From positions 43,669 to 107,668 of the forward strand of contig NZ_SSTC01000003.1 in the NCBI RefSeq assembly GCF_004801855.1: DNA of 64,000 nt. The letters run 5' to 3'. The notes under the pieces were generated by a model. It was not told the DNA's origin, ran no database searches, and saw nothing but the letters and a program-made list of their open reading frames with translations. The translations under genes were made by a program, and so were the position numbers. The stretch's first letter is position 1. Every line of letters begins with the position of its first letter. This document shows, one piece after another, positions 34,567 through 44,800 of this stretch. The stretch is from Pseudomonas sp. A-1. Its GTDB lineage: Bacteria; Pseudomonadota; Gammaproteobacteria; Pseudomonadales; Pseudomonadaceae.

Positions 34567-35484
34567 TTAGAAGTAGCCCTGACGTTTCTTTTCTTCCATG
34601 GAGCCGGCGCCATCGTGGTCGATGACGCGGCCCTGGCGCTCGGAAGTGCGGGTCAGGAGCATTTCCTGGATGATCTCGGGCAGGGTGGCGGCGGTGGACT
34701 CCACGGCGCCGGTCAGCGGGTAGCAGCCGAGGGTACGGAAGCGCACCATCTTCTTCTCGATGCGCGCCTTCTCCTCGTCGGACAGGTGCTCGAGGATGCG
34801 CTCGTCGTCGATCATGATCAGCGTGCCGTTCTTCTCGATCACCTCGCGCTCGGCGGCGAAGTACAGCGGCACGATCGGGATGCCTTCCAGGTAGATGTAC
34901 TGCCAGATGTCCAGCTCGGTCCAGTTGGACAGCGGGAACACGCGGATCGACTCGCCCTTCTTGACCTTGCCGTTGTAGACGTTCCACAGCTCGGGACGCT
35001 GGTTCTTCGGGTCCCAGCGGTGCTTGCTGTCGCGGAACGAGTAGACGCGCTCCTTGGCGCGCGACTTCTCCTCGTCGCGGCGCGCACCGCCGAAGGCGGC
35101 GTCGAAGCCGTACTTGTCGAGCGCCTGCTTGAGGCCCTCGGTCTTCATGATGTCGGTGTGCTTGGCGCTGCCGTGGGTGAACGGGTTGATGCCCTGCGCC
35201 ACGCCTTCCGGGTTGACGTGGGTGATCAGGTCCAGGCCCATCTCGGCGACCATCTTGTCGCGGAAGGCATACATCTCCCGGAACTTCCACTGGGTGTCGA
35301 CGTGCATCACCGGGAACGGCAGCTTGCCGGGGAAGAACGCCTTGCGCGCCAGATGCAGCATCACGGCGGAATCCTTGCCGATCGAGTACAGCATCACCGG
35401 GTTGTCGAACTCGGCGGCCACCTCGCGGATGATGTGGATGCTTTCCGCCTCCAGCTGTTTCAGATGCGTCAGTTTGTCGACCAT
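34567..35484 (-). CDS. cysD: Sulfate adenylyltransferase subunit 2
   Basis: Catalytic subunit of ATP sulfurylase (PAPS-reductase-like PP-loop fold); with CysN it forms APS from ATP and sulfate. The 305-residue product has the PP-loop [13 protein letters not shown] (about 35-47) and the conserved [20 protein letters not shown] stretch. The ATG at 35482-35484 begins [15 protein letters not shown], the usual N-terminus. It is first of the cysD-cysNC unit, expected to be activated by CysB when sulfur is short; an A+T-rich stretch lies in the upstream spacer. Confidence 0.97.
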   Translation of the reverse strand: MVDKLTHLKQLEAESIHIIREVAAEFDNPVMLYSIGKDSAVMLHLARKAFFPGKLPFPVMHVDTQWKFREMYAFRDKMVAEMGLDLITHVNPEGVAQGINPFTHGSAKHTDIMKTEGLKQALDKYGFDAAFGGARRDEEKSRAKERVYSFRDSKHRWDPKNQRPELWNVYNGKVKKGESIRVFPLSNWTELDIWQYIYLEGIPIVPLYFAAEREVIEKNGTLIMIDDERILEHLSDEEKARIEKKMVRFRTLGCYPLTGAVESTAATLPEIIQEMLLTRTSERQGRVIDHDGAGSMEEKKRQGYF

Positions 35485-35612
35485 GGCTACTCACAAAGGA
35501 CAAGAGCGGCCTACGGGCCGCGGACGTTGGCGCACGATACCATGCTGTCCCGCTTCTAATAAGGCGCCAGCATAGACCCAATCATTCTATAAATATGCCC
35601 AACCGTTGCCGG
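35485..35612 (-). promoter_or_regulatory. Upstream region of cysD, A+T-rich
   Basis: This 128-base spacer between cysD and the Nif3-like gene has a local A+T-rich patch (about 35556-35596, with TCTATAAATATG) unlike the GC-rich surroundings. Sulfur-assimilation genes are commonly controlled here by CysB, whose sites are A+T-rich and loosely defined. I see no clear -35/-10 pair and do not place a start site. Confidence 0.4.
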
Positions 35613-36371
35613 TCAGACCGGGTTGTCGCAGTCGACGAAACGGTGCTCGACGCCGAAACGACTGGCGATCCACTCGCCCAGCGCCTGCACGCCGTAGCGC
35701 TCGGTGGCGTGATGACCGGCGGCGAGGAAGCTGATGCCGTTCTCCCGCGCGCTGTGCACGGTGGACTCGGACACCTCGCCGGTCAGGTAGGCATCCACGC
35801 CGGCGGCGATCGCCTGCTCGATGTAGCCCTGCGCCGCGCCGGTGCACCAGCCGACCCGGCGGATCGGCCGCGTGCCGGCGACCAGCAGCGGCTCGCGACC
35901 CAGCGCCTGGGCGACACGGGCGGCGAACTCGGCGGGCGCCAGCGGCTCGGCCAGGCTGCCGAGCAGCCCCACCGAACGCGGATTGCCCGGCTCCAGCGGC
36001 CCCTCCACCGCCAGGCCGAGACGCTGGGCGAGCTGCACGTTGTTGCCCAGCTCGGGATGCACGTCCAGCGGCAGATGATAGGCGAGCAGGCTGATGTCGT
36101 GGCTCAGCAGGGTCTTCAGGCGGCGCTGCTTCATGCCGACCACGCAGGGATTCTCGCTCTTCCAGAAATAGCCGTGGTGCACCAGCACCAGGTCGGCGCC
36201 CCACGCCACCGCCGCATCCAGCAAGGCCTGGCTGGCGGTCACCCCGCTGACGATGCGGCGCACCTCGGCGCGCCCCTCGACCTGCAGGCCGTTGGGGCAG
36301 TAGTCGCTGATGCGCGCGGCATCCAGATGGCGGTCGATCTCGGCGACCAGGGTATTGAGGGCAATGGCCAT
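35613..36371 (-). CDS. Nif3-like dinuclear metal centre protein (YbgI family)
   Basis: Hexameric metal-binding family of uncertain function; sometimes listed as GTP cyclohydrolase type 2-like or Nif3-related. From the ATG at 36369-36371 the 252-residue product has DYCPNGLQVEG near the N-terminus, the metal-ligand block LVLVHHGYFW (His pair, about 61-70), a second block with HLPLDVHPELGNN and the late AGHHATERYGVQALGEW block. All expected metal ligands are present. Divergent from algW across a 106-base gap. Confidence 0.9.
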   Translation of the reverse strand: MAIALNTLVAEIDRHLDAARISDYCPNGLQVEGRAEVRRIVSGVTASQALLDAAVAWGADLVLVHHGYFWKSENPCVVGMKQRRLKTLLSHDISLLAYHLPLDVHPELGNNVQLAQRLGLAVEGPLEPGNPRSVGLLGSLAEPLAPAEFAARVAQALGREPLLVAGTRPIRRVGWCTGAAQGYIEQAIAAGVDAYLTGEVSESTVHSARENGISFLAAGHHATERYGVQALGEWIASRFGVEHRFVDCDNPV

Positions 36372-36419
36372 GGTGATGCTCCGTAACAGTTGGCGACTGC
36401 GCCTGGCGCGCCGGCCTCG

Positions 36420-36425
36420 TATAAT
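36420..36425 (+). promoter_or_regulatory. -10 box upstream of algW
   Basis: TATAAT lies 53 bases before the algW ATG; the -35 region is not recognisable in the GC-rich sequence before it. It overlaps the upstream region of the divergent Nif3-like gene. Confidence 0.5.
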
Positions 36426-36477
36426 GCCGGCCACCTTAATAGCCGCCCCCGGCCCCCGCAACCCCAAGGATTCCCCG

Positions 36478-37617
36478 ATGTACAAGGCGATGCGCTTTCT
36501 CGGCTGGCCGGTGATCGCCGGCCTGCTGCTGGCCCTGCTGCTGATCCAGCTGTTCCCGCAGTGGGTCGGCCGCGACCGCCAGGATCTCGAGCTGCGCCAG
36601 GCGCCGGCCATCGGCCTGCCGGCACTCGGCCCGGTGTCCTACAGCGATGCCGTGGAGCTGGCCGCCCCGGCGGTGGCCAACCTGTACACCACCAAGGTGG
36701 TCGACAAGCCCAGCCATCCGCTGTTCGACGACCCGCAGTTCCGCCGCTTCTTCGGCGACAACCTGCCGCGCCAGCGGCGCATGGAGTCGAGCCTGGGCTC
36801 GGCGGTGATCATGAGCCCGAAGGGCTACCTGCTGACCAACAACCATGTGGTCGCCGGCGCCGACCAGATCGTGGTGGCGCTCAAGGACGGCCGCGAGACC
36901 CTGGCGCGGGTGGTCGGCAGCGATCCGGAGACCGACCTCGCCGTACTCAAGATCGACCTGGCCGAGCTGCCGGCGATCACCCTCGGCCGCTCCGACGAGA
37001 TCCGCATCGGCGACGTCGCCCTGGCCATCGGCAACCCGTTCGGCGTCGGCCAGACGGTGACCATGGGCATCATCAGCGCCACCGGACGCAACCAGCTCGG
37101 CCTCAACACCTACGAGGACTTCATCCAGACCGACGCGGCGATCAACCCGGGCAACTCCGGCGGCGCGCTGGTCGACGCCCACGGCAACCTGATCGGCATC
37201 AACACGGCGATCTTCTCCCGCTCCGGCGGCTCGCAGGGCATCGGCTTCGCCATCCCCACCAAGCTGGCCCAGGAAGTGATGGAGGCGATCATCGCCCACG
37301 GCCAGGTGATCCGCGGCTGGCTGGGCCTCGAGGTGCAGCCGCTGACCGCCGAACTGGCCGAGTCCATCGGCCTGCAGGGCCAGGGCGGCATCATCGTCGC
37401 CGGCATCTACCGCGACAGTCCGGCGCTGCGCGCCGGCCTGCAGCCGGGCGACGTGATCCTCGCCATCGACGGCGAACCGGCCAGCGACGGCCGCCGGGCG
37501 ATGAACCAGGTGGCACGCAAGCGCCCGGGCGAAACCGTGCGCATCAGCGTGGTGCGCGGCGGCGAGCGTCACGAACTGCAGGCCGAGGTCGGCCTGCGTC
37601 CACCGGCGAGCAGCTGA
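36478..37617 (+). CDS. algW: Periplasmic serine protease AlgW (DegS-type)
   Basis: Membrane-anchored HtrA protease that starts the cleavage of the anti-sigma factor MucA, releasing AlgU; it senses misfolded outer-membrane proteins. The 379-residue product has an N-terminal membrane anchor (about 9-26), a trypsin-like domain with triad His123 (NNHVV), Asp153 (TDLAVL) and Ser227 (GNSGG) and a single C-terminal PDZ domain (about 285-375). One PDZ and an anchor instead of a cleaved signal separate it from MucD/DegP, which has two. Ends at the palindromic terminator at 37627. Confidence 0.95.
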   Translation: MYKAMRFLGWPVIAGLLLALLLIQLFPQWVGRDRQDLELRQAPAIGLPALGPVSYSDAVELAAPAVANLYTTKVVDKPSHPLFDDPQFRRFFGDNLPRQRRMESSLGSAVIMSPKGYLLTNNHVVAGADQIVVALKDGRETLARVVGSDPETDLAVLKIDLAELPAITLGRSDEIRIGDVALAIGNPFGVGQTVTMGIISATGRNQLGLNTYEDFIQTDAAINPGNSGGALVDAHGNLIGINTAIFSRSGGSQGIGFAIPTKLAQEVMEAIIAHGQVIRGWLGLEVQPLTAELAESIGLQGQGGIIVAGIYRDSPALRAGLQPGDVILAIDGEPASDGRRAMNQVARKRPGETVRISVVRGGERHELQAEVGLRPPASS

Positions 37618-37626
37618 TATCCCCGA

Positions 37627-37660
37627 AACGACGACGGCGCCCGCGGGCGCCGTCGTCGTT
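37627..37660. terminator. 34-base perfect palindrome between algW and hisC
   Basis: AACGACGACGGCGCCCG and its exact complement form a 17-bp stem without loop bases, located between the convergent algW and hisC genes. Very GC-rich inside with short A/T ends, consistent with a bidirectional terminator. Confidence 0.8.
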
Positions 37661-37673
37661 CATCCTGCCGCGC

Positions 37674-38732
37674 TCACTGCACCAGCGGCGTCAGCGCTTC
37701 CTGCAGCGCCATGTTCTGCTCGGCGGTGCCGATGGTGATGCGCAGGAACTGGTCGATGCGCGCCTGCCGGAAGTGGCGGACGATCACCCCCTGCTCGCGC
37801 AGGGCCGCGGCCAGGGTGGCGGCATCGTGGCGCGGGTGGCGGGCGAACACGAAGTTGGCGGCCGACGGCAGCACCTCGAAACCGAGGCCCTCCAGCTCGC
37901 TGACCAGTTGCTCGCGGCTGGCGATCACCGCCTGGCAGGTCTGCTCGAAGTAGTCCTGGTCCTCGAAGGCCGCCACCGCGCCGGCCAGCGCCAGGCGATC
38001 CAGCGGGTAGGAGTTGAAGCTATTCTTGATCCGCTCCAGCGCCTCGATCAGATCCGGGTGACCGACCGCCAGGCCGACGCGCAGGCCGGCCAGCGAGCGC
38101 GACTTGGACAGGGTCTGGGTGACCAGCAGGTTGGGATACTGGTCGACCAGGCTGATCGCGCTCTCGCCGCCGAAGTCGACGTAGGCCTCGTCGACCACCA
38201 CCACCGACTCGGCGTTCGCCTCCAGCAGGCGGCGGATCGCGGCGAGCGGCAGCAGGCAGCCGGTCGGCGCGTTGGGATTGGGGAAGATGATCCCGCCGTT
38301 GGGCCGCGCGTAGTCGTCGACATTGATGCGGAAGCGCCCGTCCAGCGGCACGGCCTCGAAGGGAATGCCGTACAGGCCGCAGTACACCGGATAGAAGCTG
38401 TAGGTGACGTCGGGGAACAGCAGCGGCCTGCCGTGCTGGAACAGGCCGTGGAACACGTGGGCCAGCACCTCGTCGGAGCCGTTGCCGAGGAACACCTGGC
38501 CCGGCTGCACGCCGTAGTAGTCGGCAACGGCCTGCTTGAGGCGCTCGCCGCTGGGATCGGGGTACAGGCGCAGGCTGTCGTCCAGCTCGGCGCGGATCGC
38601 CTCGAGCACCTTCGGCGACGGGCCGTAGGGATTCTCGTTGGTGTTGAGCTTGACCAGTCTGGCCAGCTTGGGCTGCTCGCCCGGCACGTAGGGCACCAGG
38701 TCCTTGACGAAGGGGCTCCAGAATTTGCTCAC
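37674..38732 (-). CDS. hisC: Histidinol-phosphate aminotransferase (GTG start)
   Basis: PLP-dependent aminotransferase for the histidine pathway. The GTG at 38730-38732 gives a 352-residue product with the conserved N-terminus [20 protein letters not shown] and follows GAGGAG by six bases. The PLP lysine is Lys210 in [15 protein letters not shown], preceded by DEAYVDF (about 181-187). An upstream in-frame GTG would run into the repeat at 38765-38838 and is not used. It is the third gene of hisG-hisD-hisC; a 112-base spacer with two hairpins separates it from hisD. Confidence 0.95.
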   Translation of the reverse strand: MSKFWSPFVKDLVPYVPGEQPKLARLVKLNTNENPYGPSPKVLEAIRAELDDSLRLYPDPSGERLKQAVADYYGVQPGQVFLGNGSDEVLAHVFHGLFQHGRPLLFPDVTYSFYPVYCGLYGIPFEAVPLDGRFRINVDDYARPNGGIIFPNPNAPTGCLLPLAAIRRLLEANAESVVVVDEAYVDFGGESAISLVDQYPNLLVTQTLSKSRSLAGLRVGLAVGHPDLIEALERIKNSFNSYPLDRLALAGAVAAFEDQDYFEQTCQAVIASREQLVSELEGLGFEVLPSAANFVFARHPRHDAATLAAALREQGVIVRHFRQARIDQFLRITIGTAEQNMALQEALTPLVQ

Positions 38733-38764
38733 GCCCTTCTCTCCTCGAATTCGATCTGCTTGGC

Positions 38765-38838
38765 GTAGGGTGGAAAACCGCGCAGCGTTTTCCACCGAGT
38801 GACGTCGGGTGGAAAAGGCCGACGGCCGTTTTCCACCC
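38765..38838. repeat. Tandem hairpin repeat with GGTGGAAAA arms (between hisD and hisC)
   Basis: Two adjacent hairpins: GGTGGAAAAC/GTTTTCCACC (38769-38778 with 38787-38796) and GGGTGGAAAA/TTTTCCACCC (38807-38816 with 38829-38838), the latter with an inner GGCC/GGCC pairing. The block starts GTAGGGTGG and sits six bases after the hisD stop. It belongs to the same family as the elements at 52963-53012 and 55029-55094. Confidence 0.9.
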
Positions 38839-38844
38839 TGCGGC

Positions 38845-40152
38845 TTACTTGATGCGGTACTCGGCGCTGCGCGCGTGGGCGGTCAGCGACTCGCCGCGCG
38901 CCAGCACCGAGGCGGTCTTGCCCAGCGCGGAAGCGCCCTCGGCCGAACAGAAGATGATCGACGAGCGCTTCTGGAAGTCGTAGACCCCCAGCGGCGAGGA
39001 GAAGCGCGCGGTGCCGGAGGTCGGCAGCACGTGGTTGGGGCCGGCGCAGTAGTCGCCCAGCGCTTCCGCGGTGTAGCGGCCCATGAAGATCGCGCCGGCG
39101 TGGCGGATCTGCGGCAGCCACTGCTGCGGGTCGGCCACCGACAGTTCGAGGTGCTCGGGAGCGATGCGGTTGGCCACGGCGATGGCCTGCTGCATGTCGG
39201 CGACCTGGATCAGCGCGCCGCGGCCTTCCAGCGAGGTGCGGATGATCTCGGCGCGTTCCATGGTCGGCAGCAGCCTGGCGATGCTCTCGGCCACCCGGTC
39301 GAGGAAGGCGGCATCCGGGCTGACCAGGATCGACTGGGCGTCCTCGTCGTGCTCGGCCTGGGAGAACAGGTCCATGGCGATCCAGTCCGGATCGGTCTGG
39401 CCGTCGCAGACCACGAGGATCTCCGAGGGACCGGCGATCATGTCGATGCCGCACTGGCCGAACACGTGGCGCTTGGCGGTGGCCACGTAGATGTTGCCCG
39501 GGCCAACGATCTTGTCCACCTGCGGCACGCTCTCGGTGCCGTAGGCCAGCGCGGCCACGGCCTGGGCGCCGCCGATGGTGAACACGCGGTCGACGCCGGC
39601 CACGCAGGCGGCGGCCAGCACCAGCTCGTTGAGTTCGCCGCGCGGGGTCGGCACCACCATCACCACTTCGGCGACGCCGGCGACCTTGGCCGGAATGGCG
39701 TTCATCAGCACCGAGGACGGGTAGGCGGCCTTGCCGCCTGGCACGTACAGGCCGGCGCGGTCCAGCGGAGTGACCTGCTGGCCGAGCACGGTGCCGTCGG
39801 CCTCGGTGTAGGTCCAGGAGTCCTGCTTCTGCCGCTCGTGGTACAGGCGCACGCGCTCGGCGGCCTTTTCCAGCGCCTCGCGCTGCTCGGCGCTGATGCG
39901 GGTCAGCGCCAGCTCCAGGCGCTCGCGCGGCAGGATCAGTTCGGCCATCGCGGTGGCCTCGACACCGTCGAAGCGCCGGGTGAACTCCACCACCGCCGCA
40001 TCGCCGCGCTCGCGCACGCCCTTGATGATCTCCAGCACGCGCTGGTTGACCGCATCGTCGGACACGCTTTCCCAGCTCAGCAGATGATCCAGGTGGCGGG
40101 CGAACTGGGGATCGGCGGCGTCGAGTCGGCGGATGGCGAACGGTGCGGTCAT
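38845..40152 (-). CDS. hisD: Histidinol dehydrogenase
   Basis: Zinc-dependent bifunctional NAD oxidoreductase for the last two steps of histidine synthesis. From the ATG at 40150-40152, which has GAGG upstream and the family start [14 protein letters not shown], the product is 435 residues. The zinc/catalytic blocks are clear: [24 protein letters not shown], and the IAPEHLELS and [16 protein letters not shown] stretches. It ends SAEYRIK, a few residues shorter than P. aeruginosa HisD as I remember it, right where the hairpin repeat begins. Middle gene of hisG-hisD-hisC. Confidence 0.95.
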   Translation of the reverse strand: MTAPFAIRRLDAADPQFARHLDHLLSWESVSDDAVNQRVLEIIKGVRERGDAAVVEFTRRFDGVEATAMAELILPRERLELALTRISAEQREALEKAAERVRLYHERQKQDSWTYTEADGTVLGQQVTPLDRAGLYVPGGKAAYPSSVLMNAIPAKVAGVAEVVMVVPTPRGELNELVLAAACVAGVDRVFTIGGAQAVAALAYGTESVPQVDKIVGPGNIYVATAKRHVFGQCGIDMIAGPSEILVVCDGQTDPDWIAMDLFSQAEHDEDAQSILVSPDAAFLDRVAESIARLLPTMERAEIIRTSLEGRGALIQVADMQQAIAVANRIAPEHLELSVADPQQWLPQIRHAGAIFMGRYTAEALGDYCAGPNHVLPTSGTARFSSPLGVYDFQKRSSIIFCSAEGASALGKTASVLARGESLTAHARSAEYRIK

Positions 40153-40248
40153 AACGGGCCTCATGATTGGCAGATTCGGGCGCCGCTAGATTATCAGGCC
40201 TTCCGCGCGGGCACCCGGCAATTGTGGCTATGACGCGGATAGACGATC

Positions 40249-40307
40249 GCGACCGGCGGTCGCAGGACTTGCGCAGGAGACCGACAGTCGCAACCGGCCT
40301 CCTGCGC
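40249..40307. repeat. Two hairpins in the hisG-hisD spacer
   Basis: GCGACC-GGC-GGTCGC (40249-40263) and GCGCAGGAG...CTCCTGCGC (40271-40279 with 40299-40307, 19-base loop). They lie right after the hisG stop (40313-40315 on the minus strand) in a 160-base gap that otherwise contains nothing recognisable. They could limit transcription into hisD or stabilise the hisG mRNA end. Confidence 0.55.
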
Positions 40308-40312
40308 CCGCA

Positions 40313-40948
40313 TCAGGCGCTCTGGCGGGCAGCCACGGCCTGGCGCAGGGTATCGATCAGCGCCTGGATGCGCGCATGCTGCATCTTCATCGACGCCTTG
40401 TTGACCACCAGCCGCGAGGTCACGTGGCAGATCAGCTCCTGGGGCTCCAGACCGTTGGCACGCAGGGTGTTGCCGGTGTCGACCACGTCGATGATCTTGT
40501 CGGCCAGGCCCACCAGCGGCGCCAGCTCCATGGAGCCGTAGAGCTTGATGATGTCGACCTGGCGGCCCTGCTCGGCGTAGTAGCGCTTGGCCACGTTGAC
40601 GAACTTGGTGGCCACGCGCAGGCGCCCGGAAGGCTCCGGCGCGCCGACCTTGCCGGCGGTCATCAGCTTGCAGCGGGCGATCTGCAGATCCAGCGGCTCG
40701 TAGAGGCCCTGGCCGCCGTACTCGAGCAGCACGTCCTTGCCGGCCACGCCGAGATCGGCGGCGCCGTGCTCGACGTAGGTCGGCACGTCGGTGGCGCGCA
40801 CGATCAGCAGGCGCACGTCTTCCTGGGTGGTCGGGATGATCAGCTTGCGGCTCTTGTCCGGATTCTCGGTCGGCACTATGCCGGCCGCGGCGAGCAGCGG
40901 CAGGGTGTCGTCGAGGATGCGGCCCTTGGACAGCGCGATGGTCAGCAT
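40313..40948 (-). CDS. hisG: ATP phosphoribosyltransferase, short form
   Basis: First enzyme of histidine synthesis, condensing ATP and PRPP. The 211-residue product is the short HisG type, lacking the C-terminal regulatory domain; this form needs the HisZ regulatory subunit encoded elsewhere in the genome. Family blocks [15 protein letters not shown] (N-terminus) and the PRPP-site [14 protein letters not shown] are intact. It starts nine bases after murA, so it is in the same transcription unit as ibaG-murA. Confidence 0.96.
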   Translation of the reverse strand: MLTIALSKGRILDDTLPLLAAAGIVPTENPDKSRKLIIPTTQEDVRLLIVRATDVPTYVEHGAADLGVAGKDVLLEYGGQGLYEPLDLQIARCKLMTAGKVGAPEPSGRLRVATKFVNVAKRYYAEQGRQVDIIKLYGSMELAPLVGLADKIIDVVDTGNTLRANGLEPQELICHVTSRLVVNKASMKMQHARIQALIDTLRQAVAARQSA

Positions 40949-40957
40949 GACTTGCCC

Positions 40958-42244
<1,287 letters not shown>

Positions 42245-42484
42245 TCAGGCGCGCTCGGCCCAGGCGGCCTGGGAGAAGAATTTCATGGTCACGGCGTGGA
42301 TGCTGCCATTGGCGATCCAGTCGTTGAGGTGGGCGTAGACCTGCTGCTGGCGCTTGACCGGGCTGAGGCCGGCCAGCTCGTCGCTGATCAGGTTCAGCTG
42401 GAAGTCGCAGCCCTGGCCTTCGACCACCACGGTGGTGCCGGGCAGGTTTTCTTCAAGATGGCGTTTGACGTCTTCGGCCTGCAT
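42245..42484 (-). CDS. ibaG: BolA-family protein IbaG
   Basis: Small BolA/IbaG protein that works with monothiol glutaredoxin in iron-sulfur and acid-stress physiology. The 79-residue product has the class II KH-like BolA fold with the VVEGQGCDFQLNLISDELAGLSPVKRQQ core and the conserved cluster-ligand His in SIHAVTMKFFS. It is first of the ibaG-murA-hisG-hisD-hisC unit, and lies next to the mla operon as in other gammaproteobacteria. Confidence 0.94.
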   Translation of the reverse strand: MQAEDVKRHLEENLPGTTVVVEGQGCDFQLNLISDELAGLSPVKRQQQVYAHLNDWIANGSIHAVTMKFFSQAAWAERA

Positions 42485-42522
42485 AACTCAACCTCGCTTG
42501 GGGACCGGCATGGGAGCCGGCC

Positions 42523-42551
42523 ATCATACAAAAAAGCCCTTGGCCTGCGAA
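42523..42551 (-). promoter_or_regulatory. Possible promoter of ibaG-murA-hisGDC
   Basis: On the minus strand TTCGCA (42551-42546) and TATGAT (42528-42523) are exactly 17 bases apart, and the start codon of ibaG lies about 40 bases downstream. A run of six T inside the spacer follows a short GGC stem and may also help end mlaB transcription. Confidence 0.45.
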
Positions 42552-42567
42552 CCCTGCGCCCGCCCGC

Positions 42568-42876
42568 TCAGCCGGCGAGCGGCAGCAGCTCGAGCACCCC
42601 GTAGACCTCGGCGATCTGCCGCATGTCCTCGGGCAGGTTGCGGATCTGCAGGGTCTTGCCGGTCGCCCGGGCATCGCGCAGCAGGCACAGCAGCAGCGAG
42701 AGGCCGACGCTGCTGCTGTGGGTGATGCCGGCACAGTCGATCCAGACGCGGCCGGCCGGGCTGTCGGCCAGCAGGCGGCGGCCGGCGGCGCGCAGCTCGC
42801 TGCCCACGTGCATGTCGATCACGCCGTCCAGGGCCAGCCCGTCCGGCGGCACCGCCCGCAGCGCGCCCGGACTCAC
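42568..42876 (-). CDS. mlaB: Phospholipid transport STAS protein MlaB (GTG start)
   Basis: Cytoplasmic STAS-domain subunit of the MlaFEDB ABC transporter, which keeps outer-membrane lipid asymmetry. The 102-residue product starts at a GTG whose last bases overlap the mlaC stop (GTGA). The STAS core is VWIDCAGITHSSSVGLSLLL, with the conserved Ser cluster, followed by GKTLQIRNLPEDMRQIAEV. Last gene of mlaFEDCB here. Confidence 0.92.
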   Translation of the reverse strand: MSPGALRAVPPDGLALDGVIDMHVGSELRAAGRRLLADSPAGRVWIDCAGITHSSSVGLSLLLCLLRDARATGKTLQIRNLPEDMRQIAEVYGVLELLPLAG

Positions 42877-43517
42877 TGCTGGTCGCCCTTGACGTTGACG
42901 GACTCCTGGGCGCGCGCCACGGCGTCGCCCCAGGTGGAGATGACCTTGTCCAGATCGTTGCCGTTGCTGCGCATCGACTCGGCGAACTGGTCGCGGAACA
43001 GCTTGCCGATGTTGATGCCGTTGATGATCACGTTGCGCACCTTCCAGGCGCCGTCCTTCTGCTCCAGGGTGTAGGTCACCGGGTAGATGGCGCCCGTGCG
43101 ACCGACCACCTCCATGTTCACCGAGGCGCGCCCCGGCTCGCGGGACGCCACCGCCGGCAGCATGCGGATCTCCTGGTTGTCGTACTCGAGCAGGGCGCCG
43201 CCGTAGAACTTCACCAGGCTGCGCTTGAAGTTGTCGACGAAGGCCTGCATCTGCTGCGGCGAGGCCTGGCGGCTGTAGCGCACGGTCATCACCCCGCGGG
43301 CGAAGCCGTCGAAGTCGACCACCGGGCCGAGAATGCCATCGAGGGCCTGGTAGAAGGCCTCCGGGTCCTGCCTGAACTGCTCGCGCTTGCTGTTCAGCTC
43401 GCCCAGCACCTTGTCCGTGGTGGCCTGCACCACCTGTTGCGGAGTGGCGGCGGCATGGCCGGCGAAGGGCAGGCAGGCCAGCAGCACCAGCAGGCTGCGT
43501 CGCAGGATCTTGAGCAT
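42873..43517 (-). CDS. mlaC: Periplasmic phospholipid-binding protein MlaC
   Basis: Soluble periplasmic shuttle carrying phospholipids between the outer-membrane MlaA complex and MlaFEDB. The 214-residue product has a Sec signal peptide (about 1-24, with VLLACLPFAGHAAA) and the MlaC fold with VDFDGFARGVMTVRYSRQA and LLEYDNQEIRMLP. It follows mlaD by 12 bases and overlaps mlaB by four. Confidence 0.94.
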   Translation of the reverse strand: MLKILRRSLLVLLACLPFAGHAAATPQQVVQATTDKVLGELNSKREQFRQDPEAFYQALDGILGPVVDFDGFARGVMTVRYSRQASPQQMQAFVDNFKRSLVKFYGGALLEYDNQEIRMLPAVASREPGRASVNMEVVGRTGAIYPVTYTLEQKDGAWKVRNVIINGINIGKLFRDQFAESMRSNGNDLDKVISTWGDAVARAQESVNVKGDQQ

Positions 43518-43529
43518 GACGGATGTCCT

Positions 43530-44003
43530 TTATTGCTTGGCGGGTTCTTTGTTGACGGAGTTGAGCAGGAACTTGCCGATCAGATCCTCCAGCACCAGGG
43601 CCGACTGGGTATCGCGGATCACCCCGCCGTCGGCCAGCACCTGCTCCTCGCCACCGATGCTGATGCCGATGTACTTCTCGCCGAGCAGCCCGGCGGTGAG
43701 GATCGACGCGGTGGAATCGGTAGGTAGATTGTTGACGCGCCCGTCGAGTTCCATGGTCACACGCCCCATGAAGCTGTCGTGGTCGAGATCGACGGCCACC
43801 ACCTTGCCGATGGTCACCCCGGCCATGGTCACCTTGGCGCGCGGGCTGACCCCGGCGGTGTTGTCGAAGTAGGCGTAGACGCGGTAGGTGTCCTGCGCCG
43901 AGCCGATGGTCAGACCGCTGACGCGCAGGGCCAGCAGCAGCAGGGCCAGCAGGCCGGCGAGGAGGAACAGGCCGACGCCGATTTCCAGGGAGCGGGATTG
44001 CAT
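43530..44003 (-). CDS. mlaD: MCE-domain phospholipid transport protein MlaD
   Basis: Hexameric membrane-anchored MCE protein of MlaFEDB that binds phospholipid in a central channel. The 157-residue product has one N-terminal helix (about 7-26) and one MCE domain (about 38-118, with FDNTAGVSPRAKVTMAGVTIG). The ATG at 44001-44003 shares one base with the mlaE stop. The length is normal for MlaD of this group. Confidence 0.94.
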   Translation of the reverse strand: MQSRSLEIGVGLFLLAGLLALLLLALRVSGLTIGSAQDTYRVYAYFDNTAGVSPRAKVTMAGVTIGKVVAVDLDHDSFMGRVTMELDGRVNNLPTDSTASILTAGLLGEKYIGISIGGEEQVLADGGVIRDTQSALVLEDLIGKFLLNSVNKEPAKQ

Positions 44004-44800
44004 CAGAAGTCTCCAAACATCAGAGCGGTAAGGATGAAGTCGAGGCCGAGCACGGCCAGCGAGGCGTAGACCACGGTGCGGGTGGTGGCGCGACTGATGC
44101 CCTCGGAGGTCGGCTCGCAGTCGTAGCCCTGGAACACCGCGATCCAGGTCACCACCACGGCGAACACCAGGCTCTTGATCACGCCGTTGAGCACGTCGCC
44201 CTGGAGCTCCACGCTGCGCTGCATGTTGCCCCAGTAGGAGCCCTCGTAGACGCCGAGCCAGTCCACCGCGACCATCGCCCCACCCCAGATGCCGACCACG
44301 GTGAAGATCGCCGAGAGCAGCGGCATGGAGATGAAGCCGGCCCACAGGCGCGGGGCGATGATGTACTTGAGCGGGTCGACGCCGATCATCTCCAGGCTGG
44401 ACAGCTGCTCGGTGGACTTCATGTTGCCGATTTCGGCGGTCAGCGCCGAGCCGGCACGCCCGGCGAACAGCAGCGCGGTGACCACCGGGCCCAGCTCGCG
44501 CAGCAGGGTCAGGGCGACCATCTGGCCGACCGCCTCCTCGGAGGCGAAGTCCACCAGGATGTTGTAGCCCTGCAGGGCCAGCACCATGCCGATGAAGATG
44601 CCGGAGACGATGATGATCGCCAGCGACAGCACGCCGACCGCATACAGCTGCTTGACCAGCAGCTGCAGGAAACTGCCGGCGCCGTTGCGGCCGAACAGGG
44701 CATGGCCGAGGAACAGGGTCGAGCGGCCGAGGGCCTCGAGCACGTCGAGGCCGGAGCGACCGAGCAGGCGCACGCGCTCGATCAACGGAGTCCTGCGCAT
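44003..44800 (-). CDS. mlaE: Phospholipid ABC transporter permease MlaE
   Basis: Membrane subunit of MlaFEDB. The 265 residues hold an N-terminal amphipathic region and about five to six membrane helices, with the MlaE signature [31 protein letters not shown] (around residues 92-122). One-base overlaps link it to mlaF and mlaD, so the transporter subunits are made together. Confidence 0.95.
   Translation of the reverse strand: MRRTPLIERVRLLGRSGLDVLEALGRSTLFLGHALFGRNGAGSFLQLLVKQLYAVGVLSLAIIIVSGIFIGMVLALQGYNILVDFASEEAVGQMVALTLLRELGPVVTALLFAGRAGSALTAEIGNMKSTEQLSSLEMIGVDPLKYIIAPRLWAGFISMPLLSAIFTVVGIWGGAMVAVDWLGVYEGSYWGNMQRSVELQGDVLNGVIKSLVFAVVVTWIAVFQGYDCEPTSEGISRATTRTVVYASLAVLGLDFILTALMFGDF

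Noticed and set aside
32620..35559. Plus-strand open frame of 979 codons opposite cysNC and cysD
   Set aside because: Same antisense effect; the composition (VDLHVDGQ-like) is typical for the complement of GC-rich coding DNA, and cysD and cysNC are unmistakable on the minus strand.
38733..38795. Longer HisC start beyond the GTG at 38732
   Set aside because: The added residues would be coded by the hairpin repeat, whereas the GTG has GAGGAG at the right distance and gives the conserved N-terminus.
40205..40225. Possible -24/-12 (sigma-54) promoter near GGCACCCGGCAATTG
   Set aside because: The spacing between the GG and GC elements does not fit the required ten bases, and the region lies inside the his operon downstream of the hisG stop.
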